Both the position numbers and the translations under genes were made by a program. The notes beneath the pieces were generated by a model. The model was not told the origin of the DNA. It did not search any database and was given only the letters and a program-made list of their open reading frames with translations. A stretch of 64,000 nt of DNA from Psychrobacter sp. 4Bb (GTDB lineage Bacteria > Pseudomonadota > Gammaproteobacteria > Pseudomonadales > Moraxellaceae). Of this stretch, positions 36,711 through 45,223 are shown in pieces; the first letter of the stretch is position 1, and each line of letters begins with the position of its first letter. The stretch is from the NCBI RefSeq assembly GCF_002836735.1, contig NZ_PJAS01000076.1, forward strand, positions 1 through 64,000, written 5' to 3'.

Positions 36711-37349
36711 ATGGCTGGTACACCGCATGAAATTATTGAAAAAAATACAGGCTTGTTAGTCATTGGTATCGTGATTGCTATTAGTTTTGCAACGCTAGTT
36801 GAAATCGTGCCATTGATCTATGACAACAAGGGTCCTGAAGAAGGTGGGGTGAACGCTCCCCTTCCTGCTATGGAGCCTTGGACAGCGCTTGAATTTGAAG
36901 GTCGTGATATTTATATCCGTGAAGGATGTCACGTTTGTCATACTCAAATGGTTCGCCCATTACGTGCTGAGGTTGAACGTTATGGACCATATTCACGTGC
37001 CGCCGAGTCGACGTGGGATCATCCATTCTTATGGGGATCGAAACGTACTGGACCAGATTTAGCACGTGTTGGTGGCCGTTATTCTGAAGATTGGCAAAAG
37101 CAACATTTGATCAATCCACGTTCGCTAGTGCCTGAATCAGTTATGCCAGGTTTCCCTTGGTTGGCGACTAACGAAGTAGATGGCGAAAACATTCAAGCTA
37201 AAATGCGTCTATTCCGCGATCGCTTCGGTGTTCCTTATACTGAAGAAGACATTGAAGGCGCTCCAGATGCAGTGCTTGGCGCTACTGAGCTTGACGCTTT
37301 GGTCGCCTATCTACAGCAGTTAGGTACCGCAATGGAAGGACAGCGCTAA
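36711..37349 (+). CDS. ccoO: Cytochrome cbb3 oxidase, mono-heme subunit II
   Basis: The 212-residue membrane-anchored c-type cytochrome passes electrons from CcoP to CcoN. An N-terminal membrane segment (about 15-35) is followed by a periplasmic domain with one heme motif C73-HVC76-H77, then [17 protein letters not shown], the CcoO signature. An axial Met is likely in [11 protein letters not shown]. It lies nine bases after ccoN, and its stop overlaps the ccoQ start by one base (TAATG). Confidence 0.98.
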   Translation: MAGTPHEIIEKNTGLLVIGIVIAISFATLVEIVPLIYDNKGPEEGGVNAPLPAMEPWTALEFEGRDIYIREGCHVCHTQMVRPLRAEVERYGPYSRAAESTWDHPFLWGSKRTGPDLARVGGRYSEDWQKQHLINPRSLVPESVMPGFPWLATNEVDGENIQAKMRLFRDRFGVPYTEEDIEGAPDAVLGATELDALVAYLQQLGTAMEGQR

Positions 37350-37528
37350 TGGGTATTGGTGAATTACAAACAATTGCGACCGTTTCTGCCTTTATTGCCT
37401 TCGTAGGCGTTGCATGGTGGGCGTATTCGCCAAAAAACAAAAAACGCTTCGAAGAAGATGCACAACTTGCGCTTGATGACGAGGATATAAAATCTCTGTC
37501 TGAAGAGCAGCGCAATAAGGATAAATGA
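37349..37528 (+). CDS. ccoQ: Cytochrome cbb3 oxidase small subunit IV
   Basis: The 59-residue protein begins [12 protein letters not shown], has a single membrane segment (about 8-27) and then a charged tail starting YSPKNKKRFEEDA, the typical CcoQ sequence. CcoQ stabilises the association of CcoP with the CcoNO core. It overlaps the ccoO stop by one base and the ccoP start by four bases, showing tight translational coupling. It is short, but operon position and the motif leave little doubt. Confidence 0.95.
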   Translation: MGIGELQTIATVSAFIAFVGVAWWAYSPKNKKRFEEDAQLALDDEDIKSLSEEQRNKDK

Positions 37529-38673
37529 TGACATTTTTTTGGAGTTCTTGGATCACGCTAATCAGTTTCGGTTGCTGGCTTTTTATTCTTGGCGTTCTGT
37601 TGTTTGTACTAAAATACAAACCAGACGTTGAGGAAGACGGTACTACTGGTCATGAATACGATGGTATCCGAGAATACGACAAGCCGCTTCCTAAATGGTG
37701 GTTGGTGATATTTTTTGGCTCGATCGTTTGGGGTGTGGCGTACTGGGTATTCTTTCCAGCTATGTTCCCGAAACACTGGGAAGGTATCGCCACCGTAGAA
37801 GTTGACGGTGAGACTGTACCGTGGACCTCTAAAAACGAGTTGTTCAGTGAGCTTGAAAGTAACAACAAAGTATTTACCGACAACTTTGAAAAAAGCATTT
37901 TGGTAAAAGCAGATGCTGCAGGTGCGACTGCGACACTTGGTACGCTAAACGAGTTACAAGCGACCATGCGTCGTAGCGAAAACCCACCAGCAGATCTACA
38001 GACTAAAATTGACGAAAAGGTTTCAGAACTTGCTCCTTATGTCGAAAAACTGTCTGAAAACCCAAATGCGTTAAAAGTTGGTAGCCGCTTGTTCCTACAG
38101 AACTGTTCTGTATGTCATGGCTCTAACGCTAAAGGTGCGACAGGCTACCCTAACCTAACAGACAATGATTGGTTATATGGCGGCGAAGCTAGCAACATTC
38201 TGACTACGCTACACAATGGTCGTATCGGCGGTATGCCTGCTTGGCGCGATCAGATTGGCGAAGACGGTGTACGTGCAGCTTCTGAGTATGTATTGTCACT
38301 ATCTCCAAACAACGGTAGTAAGAGTAACGGTGAACTTGATCAAACCTTGGTTAATCAAGGCGAAGCTATCTTTAAGCAACAGTGTGCACTATGTCACTCT
38401 GAAAGCGGTAAAGGTATGATTTCAGCAGGTGCACCGAACTTGACTGACAATATCTGGTTATATGGCGGTGAGCGTGAGACTGTACGTAATACATTACGTT
38501 ATGGCCGTGCTGGCGTTATGCCTCAGTGGGAAACTAAGCTAGGTAATGAGCGTATCATGCTACTTGCTGCTTATATCTACTCACTATCAGATAAAACAGG
38601 CAAATCACCTGCAGCAGCACCAGTTACTGCTGCTACTCAGCCTGTAGCAACTGAAGAAGCAGCTGCTAACTAA
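37525..38673 (+). CDS. ccoP: Cytochrome cbb3 oxidase, di-heme subunit III
   Basis: The 382-residue membrane-anchored di-heme cytochrome c is the entry point for electrons into the oxidase. Two membrane segments (about 4-28 and 57-78) are separated by a charged loop with the conserved EYDGIREYDKPLPKWW. Two heme motifs are C194-SVC197-H198 and C287-ALC290-H291, each in a cytochrome c domain with a likely Met ligand (GGMPAW and GVMPQW). An extended helical segment (about 110-180) and an Ala/Thr-rich tail explain the length above the usual ~300-315. ATG codons at 37525 and 37528 are both possible. Confidence 0.97.
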   Translation: MMTFFWSSWITLISFGCWLFILGVLLFVLKYKPDVEEDGTTGHEYDGIREYDKPLPKWWLVIFFGSIVWGVAYWVFFPAMFPKHWEGIATVEVDGETVPWTSKNELFSELESNNKVFTDNFEKSILVKADAAGATATLGTLNELQATMRRSENPPADLQTKIDEKVSELAPYVEKLSENPNALKVGSRLFLQNCSVCHGSNAKGATGYPNLTDNDWLYGGEASNILTTLHNGRIGGMPAWRDQIGEDGVRAASEYVLSLSPNNGSKSNGELDQTLVNQGEAIFKQQCALCHSESGKGMISAGAPNLTDNIWLYGGERETVRNTLRYGRAGVMPQWETKLGNERIMLLAAYIYSLSDKTGKSPAAAPVTAATQPVATEEAAAN

Positions 38674-38711
38674 GACGTTGTTACTGTACTGAATATGAAT
38701 GAGATTTAATG

Positions 38712-38744
38712 AAGGGAGAACTGTTGTTGCAGTTCTCCCTTTTG
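38712..38744 (+). terminator. Intrinsic terminator of ccoNOQP
   Basis: AAGGGAGAACTG pairs with CAGTTCTCCCTT around a 6-base loop, followed by TTT. It ends the operon, so ccoG is transcribed separately. Confidence 0.85.
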
Positions 38745-39198
38745 CGTATAGCGGTATTGATTTTCATTTAGAAATGACAATGATGAGCGGCTATAAACAC
38801 TAGAAAACGTTCTCATATATTCGTTGCTTTTTACGATTATCACCCCATTATTAGTAGGGAGAATGTTAGAATAGCTATTCTTTAAATAGTCCATTGGTCA
38901 TGGCTTGATATCGCTCTGACTCAATCACATAACACGATAGTCAACTTCACATAATTAGATACAGGCTCGTTTAGCCTACTACTTGTAGTACTTTTACTCC
39001 CCTTTGCTTGTATCAAAACTATGTTGAACCGACTATATTTACAATCGATCATTTGATAAGCAGATTAGAAAGTTTTTTATCGAATTTTTTATCCGCTATT
39101 TACTGACATTGATAACATCATACACTCATATACCTCGACGCTAGAGGTGTTTGTTCATCATGCCAGCAGACTGATTCTTTTTTTAAAGAGGCACGTTT
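38745..39198. other. Intergenic region ccoP / ccoG
   Basis: After the terminator, about 450 A/T-rich bases remain without a supported gene. It presumably holds the ccoG promoter. No clear Anr box was found. Confidence 0.5.
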
Positions 39199-40608
39199 AT
39201 GTCAGCACAACAATCCAATAAAATTCCTGTACAACAAGTCGACCTTGATGCAACCAAGCATCGTGTACACCCGAGGTTTGTCACAGGTTTTTATCAAAAT
39301 ATTCGTGTCATCACGATGTATGCTCTTTTGGCGGCTTTTTTACTTTTGCCATGGCTGCGCTATAATGATAGACAAGCGATATGGTTTGATGTGCCATCGC
39401 AGCATTACTATATTTTTGGTTTGACGTTTTTGACGCAAGATTTTTATTTTATTGCTGCATTTGCCATTATTGCCGCGTTTACGCTGTTTATGGTGACGGT
39501 ATATGCAGGACGCGTTTGGTGTGGTTACGCCTGTCCTCAAACGATATGGACCCATCTATACCAATATGTTGAAAAATGGGTGATTGGCGATCGTAATAAA
39601 CGCATCAAGTTTGATAAAGCGCCATTAAGTGCGAGCAAAGTATTCAAACGCACGGTTGTGTATTCAATTTGGTTCTTGCTTTCTGTGATTACAGCAGCGA
39701 CCTTTGTTAGTTATGTGGCGGGAACAGACTCTCTATATCATAGCTGGCAGTCAATAGGAATGATTCCTTTCCCTGATTGGCCAACATGGGTATGGGTTTC
39801 AATGTTTATCTTCACCTTCGCTACTTATGCCAATGCAGGCTACATGCGTGAGCAGATGTGTGTACAGATTTGTCCTTATGGCCGCTTTCAGAGTGTGATG
39901 TTTGATAAAGACACATTGATCGTATCTTATGATTATGAACGCGGTGAGCCTCGCGGTGCTCGTAAAAAAGGCACAAATCCAGAGCACCTGGGCGACTGCA
40001 TCGAATGTACCATGTGTGTGCAGGTCTGCCCGACTGGTATCGATATTCGTGATGGTTTGCAAGTTGGCTGTATCCAGTGTGCGGCTTGTATTGATGCCTG
40101 TAATGAGGTGATGGACAAGGTCGGCTATCCGCGTGGCCTGATTCGTTATACGACCGAACGTCAGCTAGCAGAAAAAGAGCCAAGCCGCGTACTGCGCCCA
40201 CGACTATTTGCTTATTTGACATTATTAGCCGTACTATGTGGCGGCGTTATATATGCGTTAACCGATCGCGTGCCCTTGGAAATTGATATCCGCCGTGACC
40301 GCAATCAGTTATCGTCTATCAACAATCAAGGCATGATCGAAAACAGCTATATTGTTAAGCTAACCAATAAGACACAGGATGCTCATACCTATACGATAAC
40401 GCTTGCACCGCAAAAAGGGTTGAGCTTAGAGCTACGCTTTAATGATGTACCATTAGAAGCGGGCGAAAGCTTTGATATGCCAGTCAGTATTTATGGTGAT
40501 CCTGACGTGATAGAGTTTGGCCAAACGCCTGTCACGCTAAATGTGAGCAGTGAAAACGGCAAGTACAAGGTAAGTAAGCAAAATATCTTTACGACCCAAG
40601 GTCAGTAA
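39199..40608 (+). CDS. ccoG: cbb3 oxidase assembly protein CcoG (FixG/RdxA)
   Basis: The 469-residue membrane iron-sulfur protein is needed for copper delivery to cbb3 oxidase as a cupric reductase. About five membrane segments are present, including VWCGYACPQTIWTHLY (a NapH-like Cys motif). Two ferredoxin-type [4Fe-4S] motifs follow, C-IECTMCVQVCP and C-IQCAACIDACN. A C-terminal immunoglobulin-like FixG domain (about 360-469) is periplasmic. AAGAGG precedes the ATG. It lies between ccoNOQP and ccoH. Confidence 0.97.
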   Translation: MSAQQSNKIPVQQVDLDATKHRVHPRFVTGFYQNIRVITMYALLAAFLLLPWLRYNDRQAIWFDVPSQHYYIFGLTFLTQDFYFIAAFAIIAAFTLFMVTVYAGRVWCGYACPQTIWTHLYQYVEKWVIGDRNKRIKFDKAPLSASKVFKRTVVYSIWFLLSVITAATFVSYVAGTDSLYHSWQSIGMIPFPDWPTWVWVSMFIFTFATYANAGYMREQMCVQICPYGRFQSVMFDKDTLIVSYDYERGEPRGARKKGTNPEHLGDCIECTMCVQVCPTGIDIRDGLQVGCIQCAACIDACNEVMDKVGYPRGLIRYTTERQLAEKEPSRVLRPRLFAYLTLLAVLCGGVIYALTDRVPLEIDIRRDRNQLSSINNQGMIENSYIVKLTNKTQDAHTYTITLAPQKGLSLELRFNDVPLEAGESFDMPVSIYGDPDVIEFGQTPVTLNVSSENGKYKVSKQNIFTTQGQ

Positions 40609-40822
40609 ATCATTAGCAGACCTATTGTTTAATTTCATGTATATCATTCGGTAGTCTGTAGCTAGTGCAAGTAGTTAAATATCTATTCTAGCTAAAGACT
40701 ATCGAATAAATGTTTTACAATTAAACTGGCAGCACTCAGCCGCCAAATTATCCGTTGATACCATTTGTAGATGTCTAATGAACAGCTATCTATTGAATGC
40801 GTATCTGATGCATAGGTATTTT

Positions 40823-41404
40823 ATGTCTACTCCAGCACCGAACTTTAAACATCAAGATAAGCAGCCATGGTATAAAAATTATATGGTCGTTATCTTTGTG
40901 ATTGGCATGCCTGCTGCGGTCGTGATCGCTTGTATTTGGTTTGTTTATTACTCTTACCAGATCCGTGATAGCGTGGTACGTGACGACTGGTATATGGATG
41001 GCAAAACGCTCTATCATGATGTGTCTCGTGATAAGCTCACGTATGACTTAGACTTGCATGGACAAATGCAGTTTGCAGAAAATGGCGATATTGTGTTTTA
41101 TCTTAACTACCCTGAGCAAAGCGTCCAGTCAGGCAAGCTGCTAAACGGCACACCACTTACTTATCCTGATACGTTGGAACTTTCTATTTCTCATGCAACG
41201 GATATCAAAAAAGACCGCGATGTTGTCCTTAAGCATGTTGAGGGCAATAAATACAGTGCACAAGTCGATATTGATCCTGTAAAAGCCAAGTATTACCTAC
41301 AGGTTAGCAACGACGGTAAAGATGATTGGCGTATGCAAGATGTCGCAAAACTGCCTCGTTCAAAGGTCAGCTTTGACCCACTACCAGTTTTTGCTAAGAG
41401 TTAA
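40823..41404 (+). CDS. ccoH: cbb3 oxidase assembly protein CcoH/FixH family
   Basis: 193 residues from the ATG at 40823 (MSTPAPNF), which has TAGGT upstream; the ATG at 40778 would add 15 poorly supported residues. It has one membrane segment (about 21-45, VVIFVIGMPAAVVIACIWFVYYSYQ) followed by DSVVRDDWYMDGK, the FixH signature, and a periplasmic beta-rich domain. The protein is needed for stable assembly of the oxidase. Neither ccoI (copper ATPase) nor ccoS is in the window after it. Confidence 0.92.
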   Translation: MSTPAPNFKHQDKQPWYKNYMVVIFVIGMPAAVVIACIWFVYYSYQIRDSVVRDDWYMDGKTLYHDVSRDKLTYDLDLHGQMQFAENGDIVFYLNYPEQSVQSGKLLNGTPLTYPDTLELSISHATDIKKDRDVVLKHVEGNKYSAQVDIDPVKAKYYLQVSNDGKDDWRMQDVAKLPRSKVSFDPLPVFAKS

Positions 41405-41427
41405 TACTGTTAGTAGCACTTAGACGT

Positions 41428-41468
41428 GAAAAAACCAGCCACTCGTCAGAGATTGGCTGGTTTTTTTT
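41428..41468. terminator. Bidirectional intrinsic terminator
   Basis: AAAACCAGCCA pairs with TGGCTGGTTTT, with A-run and T-run flanks, between convergent ccoH and ttcA. Confidence 0.92.
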
Positions 41469-41501
41469 GAGCTATTTAATATAGCCCTAATTCATAAACT
41501 A

Positions 41502-42671
41502 CTAAATCACAGGGTTAATCGTTGGAATTTTCTGTGCTTTACGCTCGTTTTGTGCGGCTTTATCCGTCTCTGTTGAATAAGGCTTATCACTAGCGAACTT
41601 AGGATTGAACGTTTGCGTCCTTGGCGATACAGGTAAACCAATCTCAGCCAAACTATCTGTCTGACCAGCTTGAATATTGTCGCCTTCAAATAAACGCTCA
41701 TCATTATCGCGATCAAGACTGAGTGTTTCAAAATCAAACAATTCACGATCAGCTAACTGTGATGGCGCGACGTTTTGCATTGCTTTAAAGATAGACGCCA
41801 AACGCTGCGGGTGAGCATCATCCCATTCACGCAGCATATCGTTGATGATGGCGCGTTGTAGATTGGTCTGGCTGCCACACAGGTTACAAGGAATGATTGG
41901 GAATTCCTTTAATTTGGCGTACTCAATAATATCTTTCTCTTCGACATAGGCCAATGGGCGAATCAGCATATTTTGCTTATCATCGCTCAGCAGTTTGGGC
42001 GGCATGGATTTGAGCGCACCCCCATGGAATAAATTCAAAAAGAAGGTCGCCAGCATATCGTCACGGTGATGGCCAAGGGCAATCTTAGTCGCGCCAATTT
42101 GTTTAGCAAAACCATATAGTGAACCGCGGCGCAGACGTGAGCACGCCGAGCAGTAAGTCTTGCCTTCTGGCACCACGCTTTTGACGATGCTATAGGTGTC
42201 TTTTTCTAAAATATAGTGGGCGATGCCCTGCTCGTTTAGATACGCAGGTAAGATGTCTTCCGGATAGCCTGGCTGCTTTTGATCAAGATTCACCGCGACG
42301 ATATCAAAATGAATCGGTGCAATGCGTTTTAGCAGTAGTAAAATATCAAGTAAAGTATAGCTGTCTTTACCACCCGAAACACAAACCATCACCACATCGC
42401 CATCTTCAATCATGTTGAAATCACGGATTGCCCAAGAGACTTGGCGACGCAGCTTCTTTTGTAGTTTACGAAAGTACGCTGATTCGGTAGGTACTTGCGC
42501 ATCGGCAAACTGCTCGTCAATCATGTCCTCATCATTGCCATCTTCAGAGACGTCATCGTACTCTCTACTATCAGTATCGGTGTCCAAAGCCTGACTATCA
42601 AAGCTCATTGCATCAGATACATCATTAGCTTGAGAAGGAATATTTGGCGTAAATAAGGTTGCTACGGTCAT
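41502..42671 (-). CDS. ttcA: tRNA 2-thiocytidine(32) synthetase
   Basis: The 389-residue protein has an N-terminal extension of about 70 acidic residues before the TtcA core. The core has the PP-loop [11 protein letters not shown], the Cys pair in [11 protein letters not shown] and a further Cys pair in PCNLCGSQ, which together bind the [4Fe-4S] cluster. ALGHHRDD is also typical. It uses ATP to activate C32 of certain tRNAs and inserts sulfur. The C-terminal tail (about 310-389) is low in conserved features and likely disordered. The core length agrees with E. coli TtcA (311). Confidence 0.95.
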   Translation of the reverse strand: MTVATLFTPNIPSQANDVSDAMSFDSQALDTDTDSREYDDVSEDGNDEDMIDEQFADAQVPTESAYFRKLQKKLRRQVSWAIRDFNMIEDGDVVMVCVSGGKDSYTLLDILLLLKRIAPIHFDIVAVNLDQKQPGYPEDILPAYLNEQGIAHYILEKDTYSIVKSVVPEGKTYCSACSRLRRGSLYGFAKQIGATKIALGHHRDDMLATFFLNLFHGGALKSMPPKLLSDDKQNMLIRPLAYVEEKDIIEYAKLKEFPIIPCNLCGSQTNLQRAIINDMLREWDDAHPQRLASIFKAMQNVAPSQLADRELFDFETLSLDRDNDERLFEGDNIQAGQTDSLAEIGLPVSPRTQTFNPKFASDKPYSTETDKAAQNERKAQKIPTINPVI

Positions 42672-42958
42672 AGGTTACTCAATATCTTTATAAAGGTGAT
42701 TTTACTATAAAGCGATTTTCGATAAGGCTTTTAAAGCATTATCACCGATGTCAGGTGACTACTACTTTAAAAGCTGCGATTATAACAAATATTGCTAACA
42801 GATTGAAAAGATGACAGTAATACCGACTTTATTTTATTGCAGTGCTATGTAAACTAGCTTTGACAGCTTAGTGACGGGTGATTGCTCGCTTCGTGGTTCT
42901 GTAGTAGACGTATTTTTGCTAAAATAGCCGTTTTCGTAAACCAATAATAGATATCACT

Positions 42959-43735
42959 ATGACTAACGTTACTTTGCAAGACACCCCCAATCAAGTATCA
43001 GATGCTGATTTAGCTGCTCTTACCAAAAGCCAAAATGCGGTTGTCCTTTTATCAGGCGGTCTCGATTCGGTGACTTGCTTATATTGGGCAAAAGCACGCT
43101 ATGCATCAGTGACAGCAGTCAGCTTTAACTATGGTCAACGTCATAATAGTGAACTTGTGGCCGCAAAGACCATCGCTGAGACAGCAGGTGTCAATCATAG
43201 AGTCATCGATATTGATATCGCACAACTGGGTGGTTCATCACTAACAGATCACAGCATGATTGTGCCAGACGGTAATTCGGACAAATTCCCTAGCAAGAAG
43301 CGCGACGAAATCGATAACGACGCTATCCCAAATACCTATGTGCCTGCGCGCAATACTATCTTTTTATCATACGCGTTGGCAGTCGCCGAAGTCGCTGATG
43401 CCAATCATATCGTCATCGGTGTCAGCTCAGTTGACTATTCTGGCTACCCTGACTGTCGCCCAGAGTATATAGCTGCCTTTGAACATATGGCTAACCTTGC
43501 GACAAAAGCAGGCGTCACTGGTCATCGCTTATCGATTCAAACGCCATTGCAGCAATTATCAAAAGCCCAAACCATTGAGCTTGGTCTATCACTAGGTGTC
43601 GATTACGGACAGACGATTTCTTGTTATCGTGCAGATGCCAACGGTCTTGCTTGCGGTGTTTGTGATAGCTGCGCATTGCGTCGTCAAGGCTTTGCCCAAG
43701 CTGGCGTAACTGACCCTACTCATTATCAGTCTTAA
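42959..43735 (+). CDS. queC: 7-cyano-7-deazaguanine synthase
   Basis: The 258-residue enzyme converts 7-carboxy-7-deazaguanine to preQ0 in queuosine synthesis. The PP-loop is [15 protein letters not shown], then [12 protein letters not shown] and [16 protein letters not shown]. The zinc site is formed by [21 protein letters not shown] with four Cys. The N-terminal 25 residues are an extension relative to the minimal enzyme. No preQ1 riboswitch could be recognised upstream. It stands alone; other que genes are not in the window. Confidence 0.97.
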   Translation: MTNVTLQDTPNQVSDADLAALTKSQNAVVLLSGGLDSVTCLYWAKARYASVTAVSFNYGQRHNSELVAAKTIAETAGVNHRVIDIDIAQLGGSSLTDHSMIVPDGNSDKFPSKKRDEIDNDAIPNTYVPARNTIFLSYALAVAEVADANHIVIGVSSVDYSGYPDCRPEYIAAFEHMANLATKAGVTGHRLSIQTPLQQLSKAQTIELGLSLGVDYGQTISCYRADANGLACGVCDSCALRRQGFAQAGVTDPTHYQS

Positions 43736-44061
43736 TTAATTTTAGTCGGTCCTATATAGACTGGATACAGTATAAGGCGCGCTTATTCCACTATCCTTCC
43801 TTATGTTTAAATCATATCGAACTGACTATGCATTAATGCTAAATATTGCGTGAAATGGTGATACCCATCAACATTCGTGCAACATTCGCTTGCATTAATA
43901 CAGCACGTCGTTCTTGTATTCTAATCGACATACTTGCTATCGTATGAACGATTATATTTATCGAAAGATGTACCTGACGATATCGGTCACTCATATATTG
44001 ATGAATTGACTTTGCATTTAGCAAAAGATAAAAAATTGACGCTACCCGTAAGAGGAAATTT
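43736..44061. other. Intergenic region queC / small secreted protein
   Basis: 326 bases with no supported gene on the plus strand. A minus-strand frame (43839-44246) overlaps the start of the next gene antisense and was rejected. GAGGAAA precedes the next ATG. Confidence 0.5.
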
Positions 44062-44391
44062 ATGAAGTTGTTGCCAGTACTACCCCTAGCCTTAGCGGCC
44101 CTGTTTGCCATGCCACAAGCCAACGCTGCTGACATTAAGCAAGACAATATCAATTCATGTGTCAATGGCGCAGTCAAATACAAAGTCGCTGACAAAAGCA
44201 ACGCAACCAAACTATGTAACTGTACTATTGGTGTGCGCAGCAACATGACTATCGGTCAAATGTGGGAAATCGAAAGCTACGCACAAGACAAGAAAGACCC
44301 TTCTAACCTGCCATATGTGAAAGCGATGCAAAAAGATTTGCAGCAGTGCACCGTTGGTTTGGATTTGAAGAAGCCGCAAAAACCTGCTTAA
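44062..44391 (+). CDS. Small periplasmic protein with conserved-looking cysteines
   Basis: The 109-residue protein has a Sec signal peptide (hydrophobic 4-20, cleavage after ANA near residue 22). The mature ~87 residues contain four Cys: one near NSC, two in LCNC, and one in QQC, which could form two disulfides. The GAGGAAATTT ribosome binding site is good, and a strong terminator follows, so it is a genuine monocistronic gene. I recognise no family; such small helical Cys proteins are common in Acinetobacter and Psychrobacter periplasm, but their function is unknown. Confidence 0.85.
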   Translation: MKLLPVLPLALAALFAMPQANAADIKQDNINSCVNGAVKYKVADKSNATKLCNCTIGVRSNMTIGQMWEIESYAQDKKDPSNLPYVKAMQKDLQQCTVGLDLKKPQKPA

Positions 44392-44411
44392 CTTCTAATC
44401 GTTTGATATAC

Positions 44412-44439
44412 AAAAGACTGGCTATTGCCAGTCTTTTTT
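44412..44439 (+). terminator. Intrinsic terminator
   Basis: AAAAGACTGGC pairs with GCCAGTCTTTT around TATT, followed by more T. Confidence 0.9.
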
Positions 44440-44566
44440 GTTGCCAATGAATGGGCAAAGTGTAAAACTGATTATTTATTTCTACTAATCTGCCTATAAT
44501 AAGAACACTATAAATAGAACCATCATTAAGCCAATACACATAACTAAAACTAATAAGGATTTTACA

Positions 44567-45064
44567 ATGGCCAAGCCAACAACAGAAACCATTCACCTAC
44601 CTGATTTTCCAGTAACTATAGTACGCAAGCTTGCTGGCAATTTTATTCATGATGAAATCAATTTAAAAGAAATGGTCGCTAATACTGATAAAGGCTTGAT
44701 TCTCTATTTTTATCCCAAAGACAACACGCCAGGCTGCACCACACAGGCAACAGAGTTTACCTCGCACCTTCATGACTTCGATGAATTGGGCTACGACATT
44801 ATTGGCGTCTCTCGTGATAGCGTTGAATCTCATGAAAAATTTATCGATAAGTATGACTTACAGATTCCACTTATCAGTGACGCTGATGAAAAGCTATGCC
44901 AGTATTTTGATGTTATCAAAGAAAAAAATATGTACGGCAAAATTACACTAGGCCTTGTACGTTCAGCATTTGTATTCAATAAAGACAGTGAGCTGACTCA
45001 TGCACAGCGTAACCTACGTGCCAAAGACTATACCAGTCGCTTACTGACTATATTGGCGCCGTAA
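44567..45064 (+). CDS. bcp: Thioredoxin-dependent peroxiredoxin, Bcp/PrxQ type
   Basis: The 165-residue cytoplasmic peroxidase has the peroxidatic Cys in KDNTPGCTTQATEF and the PrxQ stretch GYDIIGVSRDSVESHEKF. A candidate resolving Cys is in KLCQYFDV, farther than in E. coli Bcp, where it is five residues after the first. That makes it an atypical-spacing or 1-Cys-like member. The ending KDYTSRLLTIL is usual. TAAGGA precedes the ATG. Three 15-base repeats begin at its stop codon. Confidence 0.94.
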   Translation: MAKPTTETIHLPDFPVTIVRKLAGNFIHDEINLKEMVANTDKGLILYFYPKDNTPGCTTQATEFTSHLHDFDELGYDIIGVSRDSVESHEKFIDKYDLQIPLISDADEKLCQYFDVIKEKNMYGKITLGLVRSAFVFNKDSELTHAQRNLRAKDYTSRLLTILAP

Positions 45065-45097
45065 TTATTGGTGCCATAATTATTGGTTCTGTAATTA
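45047..45097 (+). repeat. 15-base imperfect tandem repeats at the bcp stop codon
   Basis: TAATTATTGGTGCCA (45062-45076) and TAATTATTGGTTCTG (45077-45091) are followed by TAATTA. The preceding coding bases (TATTGGCGCCG) look like a diverged earlier copy. Every copy starts with TAA in the bcp frame, giving successive in-frame stops. Confidence 0.7.
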
Positions 45098-45223
45098 AGT
45101 CAGTATTATTGACGTTATGGTTAAATCAGTATTGATCATAAAAACCATAAAAACCGAATAAAAAATATAAGCCAAGCATTCAGTCTATCACTGAATATAA
45201 CCTTGTCCCTATTAAAGAATAAT

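Noticed and set aside
38706..38894. 62-codon minus-strand frame after ccoP
   Set aside because: Its 3' end lies in the ccoP terminator hairpin and no start signal is seen.
43839..44246. 135-codon minus-strand frame
   Set aside because: It overlaps antisense the start and signal peptide of the small secreted protein, whose ribosome binding site and terminator are clear.
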